Translations under genes and position numbers: made by a program
From: JAWLCA01 sp041687395
Lineage (GTDB): Bacteria; Pseudomonadota; Alphaproteobacteria; Rhodobacterales; Rhodobacteraceae
Direction of reading: 5' to 3'
Assembly: GCA_041687395.1 (NCBI GenBank)
Contig: JAWLCA010000022.1
Coordinates: 11,137 to 75,136 of the forward strand
Length of the DNA stretch: 64,000 bases
Notes under the pieces: model-generated
Database searches by the model: none
What the model saw: the letters and a program-made list of their open reading frames with translations, nothing else
What the model was told of the DNA's origin: nothing
Shown: piece after piece, positions 16,651-25,324 of the stretch
Layout of the letters: the number at the start of each line of letters is the position of its first letter
Position numbering within the stretch: position 1 is the stretch's first letter

Positions 16651-17082
16651 CTAGCCAAACAGCGATCCCAGAAAATCAAGCGGCAGACCCAGCACCTGAT
16701 CGAATAACGCCCAAAGCGCCGGCGCCATTATTGCGCCCAGAAGGGTCGCCTTCCACATCGCACCGCCCAGGATCAATCCGATGAAGGCGATCAGCGCGAA
16801 GGTCGCCAGCGGGAAGCCGAGTGGCCGCAGAACCATTGTGTATCCCACCAGGACTGCCAACGCAGCCGCCTGACGCCACATCCGCCGCGGGGCAGGCCAA
16901 TCGACCTGCCCCGAGGGAAACACCACCAGCGACGCGGACAGGATCATCATCGGTATGCCGATGATCACCGGAAAGACCGATGGCCCCAGAACATCCCCGA
17001 AATTGATGGTGTAGCTGTCCGCGTAATAGGTGTAGAGCGCCGCGATCACAAAGACCGCGACGCCCAGTATCCTTACGCTCAT
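16651..17082 (-). CDS. tctB: Tripartite tricarboxylate transporter, small membrane subunit TctB
   Basis: This 143-residue protein has four predicted membrane helices (ILGVAVFVIAALYTYYAD, VFPVIIGIPMMILSASLVVF, AAALAVLVGYTMVL, ALIAFIGLILGG...), the TctB pattern. Its ATG overlaps the tctC stop (ATGA). It stabilises or assists TctA in the inner membrane. Confidence 0.9.
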   Translation of the reverse strand: MSVRILGVAVFVIAALYTYYADSYTINFGDVLGPSVFPVIIGIPMMILSASLVVFPSGQVDWPAPRRMWRQAAALAVLVGYTMVLRPLGFPLATFALIAFIGLILGGAMWKATLLGAIMAPALWALFDQVLGLPLDFLGSLFG

Positions 17083-18053
17083 TCGATGACGCCGATTTCG
17101 CGCGAGATTTCTTCCATCACCTGCGCTTGCTCGCGCACGAAGGCTTCGAACTCTTCACCACCGCGCCAGATCGGTACGAGGCCCGACTCGGTCGCCGCCG
17201 TCTGCCAATTTTCGGAGTTGTAGAGCGTTTCCAGACGCTCGACCCAGGCTTCATATTCCTCGTCGGTGACCTCGCCGCCAGTGTAGAGACCGCGCCAGTT
17301 GTAGCCGGTCACGTCGACGCCCTGCGAGATAGCGGTGGGAATGTCCGGAAAGGCCGGGATCGGTTCATCCGACAGCGCCGCGAGGATGCGGATGTCGCCC
17401 GATTCCACGAACCCGGCGATCTCGCCCAGGTCCGTGGACACCACGTCGATCTGGCCACCCATCATCTGGGTCACGGCGTCGGTCCCGCCGTCGAACTGCA
17501 CCCAGCGGATCGCGCCCAGATCCTCGACGCCCGCTGCATCCGCGACCATCAGCAGGCGGATGTGATCCCAGCCGCCTGCACCCGATGATCCGGCCGTCAC
17601 CAGTGCGGTCGGATCCTCCACCATCGCCTCGTTCAACTCGGCCAGTGTCTGAATCGGGCTGTCGTCATCCACCGCGATCACACCCACGTCTGCGCCCAGC
17701 ATCGCCAGGTAGCGCATGGTTTCCAGCGGGGCAGGATAGCGGCCCTGTGCCATCTGCGTAACGCCCACGGTCGAGGTGGCGACGATGAGGTCCGCATCGG
17801 CCGGGCGCTCGGCCGCGACCATCGCAAAGGCCACGGCGCCGACCCCGCCGGCCATGTTGGTGACCTGCACGTTGCCGTCGACAAGATCGAGCTCGCTCAG
17901 GATACGACCGATCGTGCGGCAGGTGAAATCCCAGCCGCCGCCTGGGTTGGACGGCGCGATGCATTCGGTGGCCGAGGCCGGGACCGCGGAGACAGTCAGC
18001 GCCGCTGCCAGCGCGGCGCCAAGTTTCAAGGATATCAATGCGTGAAGCTTCAT
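17079..18053 (-). CDS. tctC: Tripartite tricarboxylate transporter substrate-binding protein TctC (Bug family)
   Basis: I chose the ATG at 18053, which follows GGGAGGAGAGAACCC and starts a clear signal peptide (LKLGAALAAALTVSAVPASA); the frame is open further upstream to 18113. The mature protein starts with TECIAPSNPGGGWDFTCR, the Bug/TctC carboxylate-binding signature, and contains VTNMAGGVGAVAFA and GSSGAGGWDHIRLL typical of the family. It is a periplasmic solute receptor that hands an organic acid to TctAB. First gene of the tctCBA operon. The ligand is not deducible from sequence; the divergent lyase and CoA-transferase genes suggest a CoA-activatable branched C5-C6 dicarboxylate. Confidence 0.93.
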   Translation of the reverse strand: MKLHALISLKLGAALAAALTVSAVPASATECIAPSNPGGGWDFTCRTIGRILSELDLVDGNVQVTNMAGGVGAVAFAMVAAERPADADLIVATSTVGVTQMAQGRYPAPLETMRYLAMLGADVGVIAVDDDSPIQTLAELNEAMVEDPTALVTAGSSGAGGWDHIRLLMVADAAGVEDLGAIRWVQFDGGTDAVTQMMGGQIDVVSTDLGEIAGFVESGDIRILAALSDEPIPAFPDIPTAISQGVDVTGYNWRGLYTGGEVTDEEYEAWVERLETLYNSENWQTAATESGLVPIWRGGEEFEAFVREQAQVMEEISREIGVIE

Positions 18054-18438
18054 GGGTTCTCTCCTCCCTATCGGAACCGACCTTAGGGGAGGCCATTCGC
18101 GCAAGTTTTTCAAGGGTCGATGAACGCTTGGCGCCGCTGGCGTCAGAAGAATCCCTGCCGGATCGAGAAAGGTTCATGTTCGGATGATCGGGGGACGGGA
18201 CCGGTGCCCCCGCATTTCCGCTGCCGAAAACCACAAGACTTCAAACTCTTGCGCTGCGGGTTTTGCCAGTCACAAGGCCCTGTGCACCTTGCGTGCAGGA
18301 CGCGCTGCTCGCGGCCCGGCTCATTTTTGGTCAAGGAGGATTCACGAAGGTGCCCTTGCCCAGCCGATTTCGCGCGGTGCAGTATATGCGCGATATGCGC
18401 GACCCCGTACCGGCGCTGAAAACAGGAAAGGACGTGAT
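18054..18438. promoter_or_regulatory. Divergent intergenic region between tctCBA and the lyase/CoA-transferase genes
   Basis: 385 bp without a supportable gene; the open frames here are upstream extensions of the flanking genes. It must hold the two divergent promoters, and AT-richer patches (for example GCAAGTTTTTCAAGG near 18100) are candidates. I see no clear operator palindrome and no regulator gene adjacent. Confidence 0.4.
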
Positions 18439-19398
18439 ATGGCAGACGCTGCATCGCCCGTGCCCCAGGGGGCGCACATCACCGTCTGCGAGGTGGGTCC
18501 GCGCGACGGCTTCCAGATCGAGGCAGCCTTCATCCCGACTGCGCGGAAGATCGAGATCATCAACGCGCTTTTCGCCTCCGGTCTCCGCCACATGCAGGTA
18601 ACCTCGTTTGTGAGCCCGCGTGCTGTGCCGCAACTGGCCGACGCCGAGGCGGTGCTTGCGGGCATCAACCGGCCTGAGGGGGCGGTGGTCACCGCGCTCA
18701 TTCCGAACCTTCGCGGCGCCGAACGCGCGGCCGCCGCGGATGTGGATGCCGTGCACACGGTCGTTTCTGCCTCCGAAACCCACAACCGCAAGAATGTGAA
18801 CCGGTCGATCGCCTCGTCACTCCGCGATTTCGAGGCGGTCTTTGCCCTGCTCGCCCGGTCCGGCGTGGCCGTCGAAGGCGGTATCGCAACCGCCTTCGGC
18901 TGCCCGTTTGAGGGCGAGGTGCCGCCCGAGCAGGTTGCACGCATCGCGAAACGCTACGAGGAGCTTGGCGCGAAGTCGGTGGGCCTGGGCGATACCACCG
19001 GCATGGCCACGCCCGCCACGGTGCGCGCCGCGGTGCAGGCAATCCGGGCCGAGGCTCCTGGGCTGGGCATCGGCCTGCATTTCCACAACACCCGCGGCGT
19101 GGGACTGGCCTGCGTGATGACGGGGTTGGCCGAAGGTGTGACTCATTACGACGCCTCGGTCGGCGGGCTTGGCGGCTGTCCGTTCGCCGCCGGCGCCACT
19201 GGCAACATCTGCACAGAGGATCTGGTCTACCTGTTGAATGAAAGCGGCTACGACACCGGCATCGACCTCGACCGGTTGATCGAGGCGGCGCGCCTGACGC
19301 AAGACGTGATTGGCCGCGAGTTGCCGGGCCAGGTGATCAAGTCGGGGCCGCGATTGCGCCGCTTCGATCCGGGCATGACCGCGACGGCCGCAGGATGA
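18439..19398 (+). CDS. Hydroxymethylglutaryl-CoA lyase family protein
   Basis: The start is ATG 18439, after GGAAAGGA; the frame is open much further upstream but without a ribosome-binding site. The 319-residue TIM-barrel enzyme shows VGPRDGFQIE (catalytic Arg/Asp region), LHFHNTRG (metal His) and DASVGGLGGCPFAAGATGN, the HMG-CoA lyase signature containing the active-site Cys. The reaction is cleavage of 3-hydroxy-3-methylglutaryl-CoA (or a related 3-hydroxyacyl-CoA such as citramalyl-CoA) to acetyl-CoA plus a ketoacid or acetoacetate. The next gene, a class III CoA transferase, overlaps it by 4 bp (ATGA) and would supply the CoA thioester. Confidence 0.9.
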   Translation: MADAASPVPQGAHITVCEVGPRDGFQIEAAFIPTARKIEIINALFASGLRHMQVTSFVSPRAVPQLADAEAVLAGINRPEGAVVTALIPNLRGAERAAAADVDAVHTVVSASETHNRKNVNRSIASSLRDFEAVFALLARSGVAVEGGIATAFGCPFEGEVPPEQVARIAKRYEELGAKSVGLGDTTGMATPATVRAAVQAIRAEAPGLGIGLHFHNTRGVGLACVMTGLAEGVTHYDASVGGLGGCPFAAGATGNICTEDLVYLLNESGYDTGIDLDRLIEAARLTQDVIGRELPGQVIKSGPRLRRFDPGMTATAAG

Positions 19399-20585
19399 GC
19401 GTGCTGCCTCTATCCGGGGTACGGGTGGTCGATCTCACGCGCATCCTGTCCGGCCCCTTCTGTTCCATGATCCTGGGCGATCTGGGTGCCGACGTGCTGA
19501 AGATCGAAAGCCCGAGCGGCGGCGATCCAGTGCGCGGGCAAGGACACATCGTCGACGGTCTGTCCTGGTACTTTGCGGGGTTCAACCGGAACAAGCGCTC
19601 TGTGGCGCTGGATTTGCGCCATCCCGAGGGGTTGGCCGTGCTCGAACGGCTGCTGGCACGGGCCGACATCCTGACGGAAAACTACCGCCCCGGCGTTCTG
19701 GACGAGATGGGACTGACACCCGAGCGCCTGGAAAAGATCAACCCTCGCCTCATCGTGGTCAGCGTGAACGGCTACGGCTCAACCGGTCCCTATGCCGACC
19801 GACCTGCCTTTGACTTCATCGCGCAGGCGATGTCGGGTTACATGGCTACCAACGGCACTCCGGAAACCGGCCCCATGCGCACTGCGCCGCCCCTGACCGA
19901 CCTGATCGCGGGGCTTTACGCTGCGTTGGGCGCGGTCGCGGCACTGCACGGGCGCGATGCGGGCGGACCTGCGCAGCGGGTCGAGGCGTCGATGATGATG
20001 TCGATCCTGTCGATGATGGCTTACCTGTCATCAGGCGCTCTTGCCTCGGGGCGCGATCCGGTCCCAACGGGCAACGACCATCCCATCGTCGCACCATACG
20101 GTCTGTTTCGCGCTGCGGATGGTGATATTGCGGTAGCTCCCTCGACCGACGTTTTCGTTGGCCGCTTCCTGCGCGAGATCGGGCTGGAACATTTGTTGTC
20201 CGAGCCGCGATTTGCCGACAATGCGCGGCGCGTCGAAAACCGGCCCGAACTGAACCGTCTGATCGACGACGCGCTCGCCCAGGGAACACAGGCGCACTGG
20301 ATCGAGCGACTGAACCGCGCGGGTGTGCCCTGCGGCAAGGTTCAGAGCCTGACCGAAGCGCTGGCCGATGAGCAGGTTGCAGCGCAGGAAATGGTCCTCG
20401 ATGTGCCACATGCGGGACATGGCTCTGTGAAGATGACGGGCTTCCCGGTCAAATTCTCACAAACGCCGCTCCGCGTGCGCCATCCAGTGCCTGATCGGGG
20501 CACGCATACCGAGGCTGTCCTGCAGGAAGCCGGCTATGACAGCAAAAGCATCACAGAGTTGCGCGCGGCCGGCGTGATCGGCTGA
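19395..20585 (+). CDS. Class III CoA transferase (CaiB/BaiF family)
   Basis: This 396-residue protein carries the family signatures LPLSGVRVVDLTRILSGPF and LGDLGADVLKIESPSGGDP at the N-terminus, YFAGFNRNKRSVALDLRHPEG, and the DILTENYRPGVLDEMGL segment. The catalytic Asp region lies near SGYMATNGTPETGPMRTAPPLTDLIAG. It moves CoA from a donor such as succinyl-CoA or acetyl-CoA to a free carboxylate. Translational coupling to the lyase (ATGA overlap) and the divergent TctABC importer suggest it activates the imported acid, which the lyase then cleaves. Confidence 0.93.
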   Translation: MSVLPLSGVRVVDLTRILSGPFCSMILGDLGADVLKIESPSGGDPVRGQGHIVDGLSWYFAGFNRNKRSVALDLRHPEGLAVLERLLARADILTENYRPGVLDEMGLTPERLEKINPRLIVVSVNGYGSTGPYADRPAFDFIAQAMSGYMATNGTPETGPMRTAPPLTDLIAGLYAALGAVAALHGRDAGGPAQRVEASMMMSILSMMAYLSSGALASGRDPVPTGNDHPIVAPYGLFRAADGDIAVAPSTDVFVGRFLREIGLEHLLSEPRFADNARRVENRPELNRLIDDALAQGTQAHWIERLNRAGVPCGKVQSLTEALADEQVAAQEMVLDVPHAGHGSVKMTGFPVKFSQTPLRVRHPVPDRGTHTEAVLQEAGYDSKSITELRAAGVIG

Positions 20586-20620
20586 CGTGCGGCACGATCC
20601 CGGACGACAGCGCTTTGCTG

Positions 20621-21304
20621 TCACCCCTCGGCTTGGTCCCTCACGGCCTCTTCGATATTCCGGGCCAGATCGGCCCCGATCCCAAGCGACGCTTGCAGCC
20701 GGTTCAGGAACATCCTCTCCTCGGTTGTATCGGGGTCCATCGCAAGAAAGGCGGCGGCGTAAAGCTCGGTCGCGATCTCGGGCGTGCTGGCATAGGTCGT
20801 AATGCGCGTAACGTCCTGCGGTGCGGCCAGTTCATCCATCACAAAGGCCTTGGCGCGTGCATCCAGCGACAGCGCGTCCACCTGACGAAAGATATTCGCC
20901 TGTTCCTCGGCATCGATGTGCCCATCCGCCTTGGCGCCCTGAATCATCGCGACCAGTATCCCGCGGGCCAGTTGCTCCTGCCCCTGAGGCGCGCGCTCCA
21001 GCGCGAAGCCGCTTTCAGCCGGTGGCAGTTGGAGGCCGCTATTTGCCGCCCCGCGATGGCGTTGCCATGCCGTGTAACCGATCGCCGCAACTGCCGCGAG
21101 GCCGCCAAGCTTCAGTGCGGTGCCCGCGGATTTCGTGGCAAACTTTCGCGCGCGCTTGTTGCCCGCCAGAAGGCCAAGCACACCCCCGGCAAGTGCTCCG
21201 GTCAAGAGTTGCCCCGAGCCTGTTGCCCCCTTCTTGGGGGCCGTGCTCCCGTCCGAAGGCAAAGCGCCCATCACCTGATCAAGAAGCTGTCGCGCGTCAA
21301 ACAT
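20621..21304 (-). CDS. DUF533 (YebE/TerB-like) membrane-associated protein
   Basis: This 227-residue protein has an N-terminal Gly-rich hydrophobic segment (LLTGALAGGVLGLLAGNKRARK) and a second one (LGGLAAVAAIGYTAWQRH). The C-terminal TerB-like helical domain has the family motif MIQGAKADGHIDAEEQANIF, in which the Asp/Glu residues resemble the metal-binding acidic residues of TerB-like folds. This matches E. coli YebE/DUF533, of unknown function and envelope-stress linked in E. coli. GAGAGGGA lies just upstream of the ATG. It stands alone, with its 3' end close to the CoA-transferase gene (convergent). Confidence 0.85.
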   Translation of the reverse strand: MFDARQLLDQVMGALPSDGSTAPKKGATGSGQLLTGALAGGVLGLLAGNKRARKFATKSAGTALKLGGLAAVAAIGYTAWQRHRGAANSGLQLPPAESGFALERAPQGQEQLARGILVAMIQGAKADGHIDAEEQANIFRQVDALSLDARAKAFVMDELAAPQDVTRITTYASTPEIATELYAAAFLAMDPDTTEERMFLNRLQASLGIGADLARNIEEAVRDQAEG

Positions 21305-21461
21305 GAAGTCCCTCTCCCGTTTCGGGTAATGTTCATCTCAGCGGAGGTGGGAGCGAAACAGCCCAGTTCAAGGTCTCGATCGCGTGCCAACGGTTTATTG
21401 AGCAGGCGCTTTCAAGAGACATGGTCTGCGTATCAAGGTGTGCGCGCGGCGGAAGCCGCGT

Positions 21462-22139
21462 CTAGCCGGTCACCACACCATCGCCGACCACGATCTGCCG
21501 CCGACAGGTCGCGGCGATCTTCTCGTCATGGGTCGAGATCAGGAAGGTGGTGCCTTCATCGCGGTTGATCTCGCCGATCAGGTCCATCACCTGCATGGCC
21601 GAGGCCCGGTCCAGATTTCCCGTGGGCTCGTCCGCGAGTACCAGTTCCGGGCGGTTCATCAGCGCGCGGGCGACGGCGACGCGCTGTTTCTGGCCGCCTG
21701 ACAGGTTGGCCGTCGGGAAATCGATGCGGTTTTCGAGTCCCATGCGCGTCAGCAGTTGCCGTCCCCGAGCGCGGGCGGTCGGCGTTTCGCGCCCCTCGCT
21801 TACGGCGGTCGGGAAAATCACGTTTTCCAGCGCGGTGAAATCCGGCAGCAGGTTGTGGAACTGGAAGACAAACCCGATGTGGCGGTTGCGAAACTCGGTC
21901 AGTGCAGCGTCATCAGCGACCACGAGATCCTGGCCAAGCATCGTGTAGCTGCCCGCTGTCGGCTTCATCAGCGTGCCAAGAATCGTCAGAAGCGTGCTCT
22001 TGCCCGATCCCGAGGGCCCCAGAAGCGCCGCCATCTCGCCCACCTGCAGCGTCAGGGACAACCCGCGCAGCACATGCGTCGCAGCCTCACCCACCCCGAA
22101 CGTCTTGACGAGATCGCGCACTTCCAGAAGTGGGGTCAT
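21462..22139 (-). CDS. ABC transporter ATP-binding protein (MacB/LolD type)
   Basis: This 225-residue ATPase has Walker A (LGPSGSGKSTLL), the Q-loop (FVFQFHNLLPDFTALENV), signature LSGGQKQRVAVARAL, Walker B (LVLADEPTGNLD) and the H-loop (ISTHD). The short length and HNLLPDFTALENV pattern place it with LolD/MacB-type mechanotransmission exporters. The upstream permease gene overlaps its ATG by 4 bp. It drives the permease/adaptor pair encoded by the next two genes. Confidence 0.95.
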   Translation of the reverse strand: MTPLLEVRDLVKTFGVGEAATHVLRGLSLTLQVGEMAALLGPSGSGKSTLLTILGTLMKPTAGSYTMLGQDLVVADDAALTEFRNRHIGFVFQFHNLLPDFTALENVIFPTAVSEGRETPTARARGRQLLTRMGLENRIDFPTANLSGGQKQRVAVARALMNRPELVLADEPTGNLDRASAMQVMDLIGEINRDEGTTFLISTHDEKIAATCRRQIVVGDGVVTG

Positions 22140-23341
22140 TGCCCGATCGCCGTGACCGGATCGACCCGCGCCGCTGCCCGCGCGGGCAGGATCGAAGCCA
22201 GGATCGCCCCCAGCACCGTCAGCGTGATCGCCAGCCCGTAAGACCCTTGGGCTATGTCCATCGGCAGGGTGCCCGGCCGAAATTCCTCGCGCGTCGGAAA
22301 CGGCAGCAGCGCCAGATAGCCAAGGACCGCCCCCGTCACGCCGCCCATCAGCCCGACCAGCGCGCCCTGGGTCACGAAGACGAAGACCACGAAGCCGCGT
22401 CCCGCCCCCATCGCGCGCATGATCCCGATCTCGGGCCGGCGGCGATAGGTGGATAGAAGAAGCGCCGAGGCGACGCCGATTACGATGGTAATCAGCGCGA
22501 AGGTCTTCAGGAAATATCCGGTCTGGGCCTGGGCGTTCAGCGCCTCCATCAGCTGCTCGGCCCCATCGGTCCAGGACACGGCATCCAGCCCGGTCAGCGC
22601 GCGGATGCGCAGCGCGGTCGCATCGGCGGTGTTCAGGTCATCGAGCTTGATCTCGATCCGCGTGACGCCCTGCGGCAGGGCGAACAGCGTGCGCGCGGTG
22701 GACAGGCTGACAAAGACGCTGGCGCGGTCCAGCCGGCCGTTGCCGGTCTGGAAGATCCCCCCCAGCGTCAGCACCGCCGCGACGCCGTTCGACGATTGCA
22801 GCCGCACAGTCTGGCCCAGCGACAGGTCCAGCTCGTCCGCCAGCATCCGGCCCAGCACGATCATGCCCGTCCCCAGCCGGGCCAAGCCCGCGGTGGTGTA
22901 GCCGTCCAGATCCAGGATCGCGGATTCCTTGCCCGGCTCCACCCCGGTGACGGACACCTGCTCCACCTGCGCGCCGCGGGTCAGGAACCCCGCCCCGGTG
23001 ATCTGGGGCGAGACCGCGCGCACGCCGGGCACCCCCTCGATCAGCGGCAGCCAGGTCGCCGCGTCGCTGAGCGAGGCCGAGCGCAGGCGCCCCCGCTCGG
23101 TCGCGGCCAGGACATGGCCCTCGGCGTCGATCAGGATCGCCGGATCCTCGGTCTCGGCCTCGATGGTGACATGGCTGAGGTCGCCGACGGTGCGCGAGAC
23201 GATGAAATCCGCAAGCCCCCCGATCAGCGCCGACATGAAGATGAAGATGAACACGCCCACCGCCACACCGGTCACCAGAAGCGCGGTCTGCGTCTTGCTG
23301 GCGGTCAGGTAGCGCGTGGCGATCTTCAGCCCGTAGAGCAT
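22136..23341 (-). CDS. ABC transporter permease (FtsX/MacB family)
   Basis: The 401-residue protein has one N-terminal membrane helix (TALLVTGVAVGVFIFIFMSAL), a large periplasmic MacB_PCD-like domain (residues ~45-240), and three C-terminal helices (TFALITIVIGVASALLLST, VFVFVTQGALVGLMGGVTG, GLAITLTVLGAILASI). This is the MacB/FtsX topology. Its start abuts the stop of the adaptor gene. Together with the adaptor it would form a type VII tripartite exporter for an unknown envelope substrate. Confidence 0.93.
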   Translation of the reverse strand: MLYGLKIATRYLTASKTQTALLVTGVAVGVFIFIFMSALIGGLADFIVSRTVGDLSHVTIEAETEDPAILIDAEGHVLAATERGRLRSASLSDAATWLPLIEGVPGVRAVSPQITGAGFLTRGAQVEQVSVTGVEPGKESAILDLDGYTTAGLARLGTGMIVLGRMLADELDLSLGQTVRLQSSNGVAAVLTLGGIFQTGNGRLDRASVFVSLSTARTLFALPQGVTRIEIKLDDLNTADATALRIRALTGLDAVSWTDGAEQLMEALNAQAQTGYFLKTFALITIVIGVASALLLSTYRRRPEIGIMRAMGAGRGFVVFVFVTQGALVGLMGGVTGAVLGYLALLPFPTREEFRPGTLPMDIAQGSYGLAITLTVLGAILASILPARAAARVDPVTAIGQ

Positions 23342-24519
23342 CAGGGAGCTCCCAGCCGGATCGGCTGTCCGTCCGACAGCCCCGCGGCGTCGCGGATCAC
23401 CGGGTCGCCCGGCGCCAGCCCTTCGGTCACGATCAGCCGGGCGGCGGGCCAGTCGATCACCGTGATGGGCTGCTGAACGGCCACCCCGTCCCGGGCCAGG
23501 AACACCGCCGCGCCGCCGGCCTCCGTCAGCAGCGCGGTGCGCGGCACGGTCAGCGCGGCATCGCGTTGGTCGACCACGATGTTCGCGGTGACGGTCAGGC
23601 CGATGGGGGCGCTGACCGGTGCATCGAAGCCGATCTTCACCGCCAGCCCGCCGGTCGCCGCATCGACCCGCCCCGCAACGGTCCGGACCTGGCCCGGCCG
23701 GGTGTCCGCCGCGCCCGCCAGGCGCAGCACCGCCGTCTGCCCCACTGCGATCTGGCTGGCATAGGCCTCGTCCACGTCGGTTTCCACGACCAGATCGCCC
23801 AGATCGGCCAAGGTCATCAGAACGGTGGCGGCATCCACGTTCTGCCCGGTCTCAGCGTCCAGCGCCACGATGCTGCCTGAGATCGGCGCCCGCAGGGTGT
23901 GGCGGGCCAGCTGGACCTGCGCCTGCTCCAGCAGCGCGGTCATGCGGGCGACCTCCTGCATCGCCGACTGGGCCGCGCGTCGGTCGGCCTCCAGTGCGGC
24001 GCCGCTGATGTTCGCCCCCAGGGCAAGAGAGCGGGCATAGGTCGCCTCGGCCTGGTCCTGGGCAACGATGGCCGCATCCAGCGCGGCCACGGCCTGCCGC
24101 ACGATCGCCTCCTGGGCGGCGCTGTCGATCCGGGCCAGCACCTGACCAGCCGCGACCTGATCCCCCTCGGCGACGGATACCTCCGTCAGGGTACCGCCCA
24201 CCAGCGGGCGCAGATCAACCGAATGCAGGGCCTCGATTCGCCCGTTGACGGCCAGCACCCGCGTGACCGGCGCCACACTGACCTCTTCGATCGCCACTCC
24301 GACCGGCGAAGGCGTCCATGGTTGCAGATAGAGAACGGCCGCAGCCAGCACACCTGCCAGCCCACCCGCCGCCCAAAGCCGGCGGCGGCTTTTTCCGCCC
24401 CGCGGCGCCCGCGGAGCGGATGGGCGCAGCGCCGGAACCTTGGGCGGCGGAGGAGAGGCCTGTGTCGGTTCTGTTGGCGGGTCTTCGCTGCCTGGTCTGG
24501 ACGTCTCGGAAGATTTCAT
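23341..24519 (-). CDS. Periplasmic adaptor (HlyD/MacA-like membrane fusion protein)
   Basis: The 392-residue protein has a Pro-rich cytoplasmic N-terminus, a single membrane helix (LWAAGGLAGVLAAAVLYLQ), then barrel-sandwich halves (VDLRPLVGGTLTEVSVAEGDQVAAGQVLARID and LRAPISGSIVALDAETGQNVDAA) flanking an alpha-hairpin with coiled-coil character. This is the MacA/RND-adaptor architecture. It is the first gene of the three-gene exporter operon. No cognate outer-membrane factor (TolC) is encoded nearby. Confidence 0.92.
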   Translation of the reverse strand: MKSSETSRPGSEDPPTEPTQASPPPPKVPALRPSAPRAPRGGKSRRRLWAAGGLAGVLAAAVLYLQPWTPSPVGVAIEEVSVAPVTRVLAVNGRIEALHSVDLRPLVGGTLTEVSVAEGDQVAAGQVLARIDSAAQEAIVRQAVAALDAAIVAQDQAEATYARSLALGANISGAALEADRRAAQSAMQEVARMTALLEQAQVQLARHTLRAPISGSIVALDAETGQNVDAATVLMTLADLGDLVVETDVDEAYASQIAVGQTAVLRLAGAADTRPGQVRTVAGRVDAATGGLAVKIGFDAPVSAPIGLTVTANIVVDQRDAALTVPRTALLTEAGGAAVFLARDGVAVQQPITVIDWPAARLIVTEGLAPGDPVIRDAAGLSDGQPIRLGAP

Positions 24520-24655
24520 AGTGCCATCCAGTTTCAGGAAGGAAGTAGCCTTGCGGCAGACGACCCACGACCGAGATTGCCATTATCAGATTTCATCAAC
24601 TGAATGTAAGGGCTGCAGGGCGCCGCGTCACCCACTGCGTCATTGCAGTATCGGA

Positions 24656-24692
24656 AAGCAAACGCGCCGCAAGAACAGCACCCGCGGCGCGT
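24656..24692 (-). terminator. Rho-independent terminator downstream of the cytochrome b gene
   Basis: A perfect 9-bp inverted repeat (24662-24670 ACGCGCCGC, 24684-24692 GCGGCGCGT) with a 13-nt loop lies 24 bp beyond the cytochrome b stop. Read on the minus strand, it runs into a T-rich stretch (TTTGCTTTCC). It likely ends the PepSY-cytochrome b transcript. Confidence 0.6.
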
Positions 24693-24715
24693 CATTTTCT
24701 GGTGCTGGTTTGTGA

Positions 24716-25324
24716 TCAGCCGACGTCGCCCGGGTCTGGCGCGCGCTTTCTTCCCGTGACCATGGCGCGGACCAGGTTCTCATGCCCGTGCAAGCTTTCC
24801 CAGACAACGCCAGCGACGTGCAACGCAATGGGCAGGAGATTGGCGCTGGCCTCGTGCAGGTCCTCGGCCCAGCCAGGGCCAGCCTCGCGGCGCTCGATCT
24901 CGCGGTCGTCGTCGTCATCGGCGAATGCAGGGCTGACCAGCATCGCCGCGGCCTGATCGCCGCCGGGCAGCGGCGATCCCTCCATCAGCCAACCGGTCCA
25001 GGCGGTGACGCCCAGTGTGGCGATCAGTGCCAGGATCATCACGGCGCCCGCCGGGTTGTGCCCGACGTAGCGGGGCTCGCGGCCCCGGACCAGCGCCGCC
25101 ACATAGCCGCCCAGCCGCGACGGCCCCGGCACAAACTGCGCTAAGCGGGCGTAGCGCGACCCGACGAAGCCCCAGACCAGCCGCAGCGCGACCAGCCCGG
25201 CCACGGTGTACCCGGCCCAGAGGTGCAGCGGCACGCTCTCCTCGGCGGTGATCCGGGCGATGGCGACCGCGGCCACCAGCGCCCAGTGGACCATCCGCAC
25301 CAGCGGGTCCCAGACCCGGATCAT
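24716..25324 (-). CDS. Di-haem cytochrome b561-type membrane protein
   Basis: This 202-residue protein begins VWDPLVRMVHWALVAAVAIA and has PLHLWAGYTVAGLVALRLVWGFVG, GAVMILALIATLGVTAWTGWLM and LHEASANLLPIALHVAGVVWESLHGHENLVRAM. These provide four helices with the conserved haem-ligating histidines of the Ni-hydrogenase/b561-like family. A charged loop (DDDDDREIERREAGPG) lies between helices 3 and 4. It transfers electrons across the inner membrane. It is coupled to the upstream small periplasmic protein, and the pair sits divergent from a response regulator, as is common for PepSY/cytochrome b modules under two-component control. Confidence 0.9.
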   Translation of the reverse strand: MIRVWDPLVRMVHWALVAAVAIARITAEESVPLHLWAGYTVAGLVALRLVWGFVGSRYARLAQFVPGPSRLGGYVAALVRGREPRYVGHNPAGAVMILALIATLGVTAWTGWLMEGSPLPGGDQAAAMLVSPAFADDDDDREIERREAGPGWAEDLHEASANLLPIALHVAGVVWESLHGHENLVRAMVTGRKRAPDPGDVG

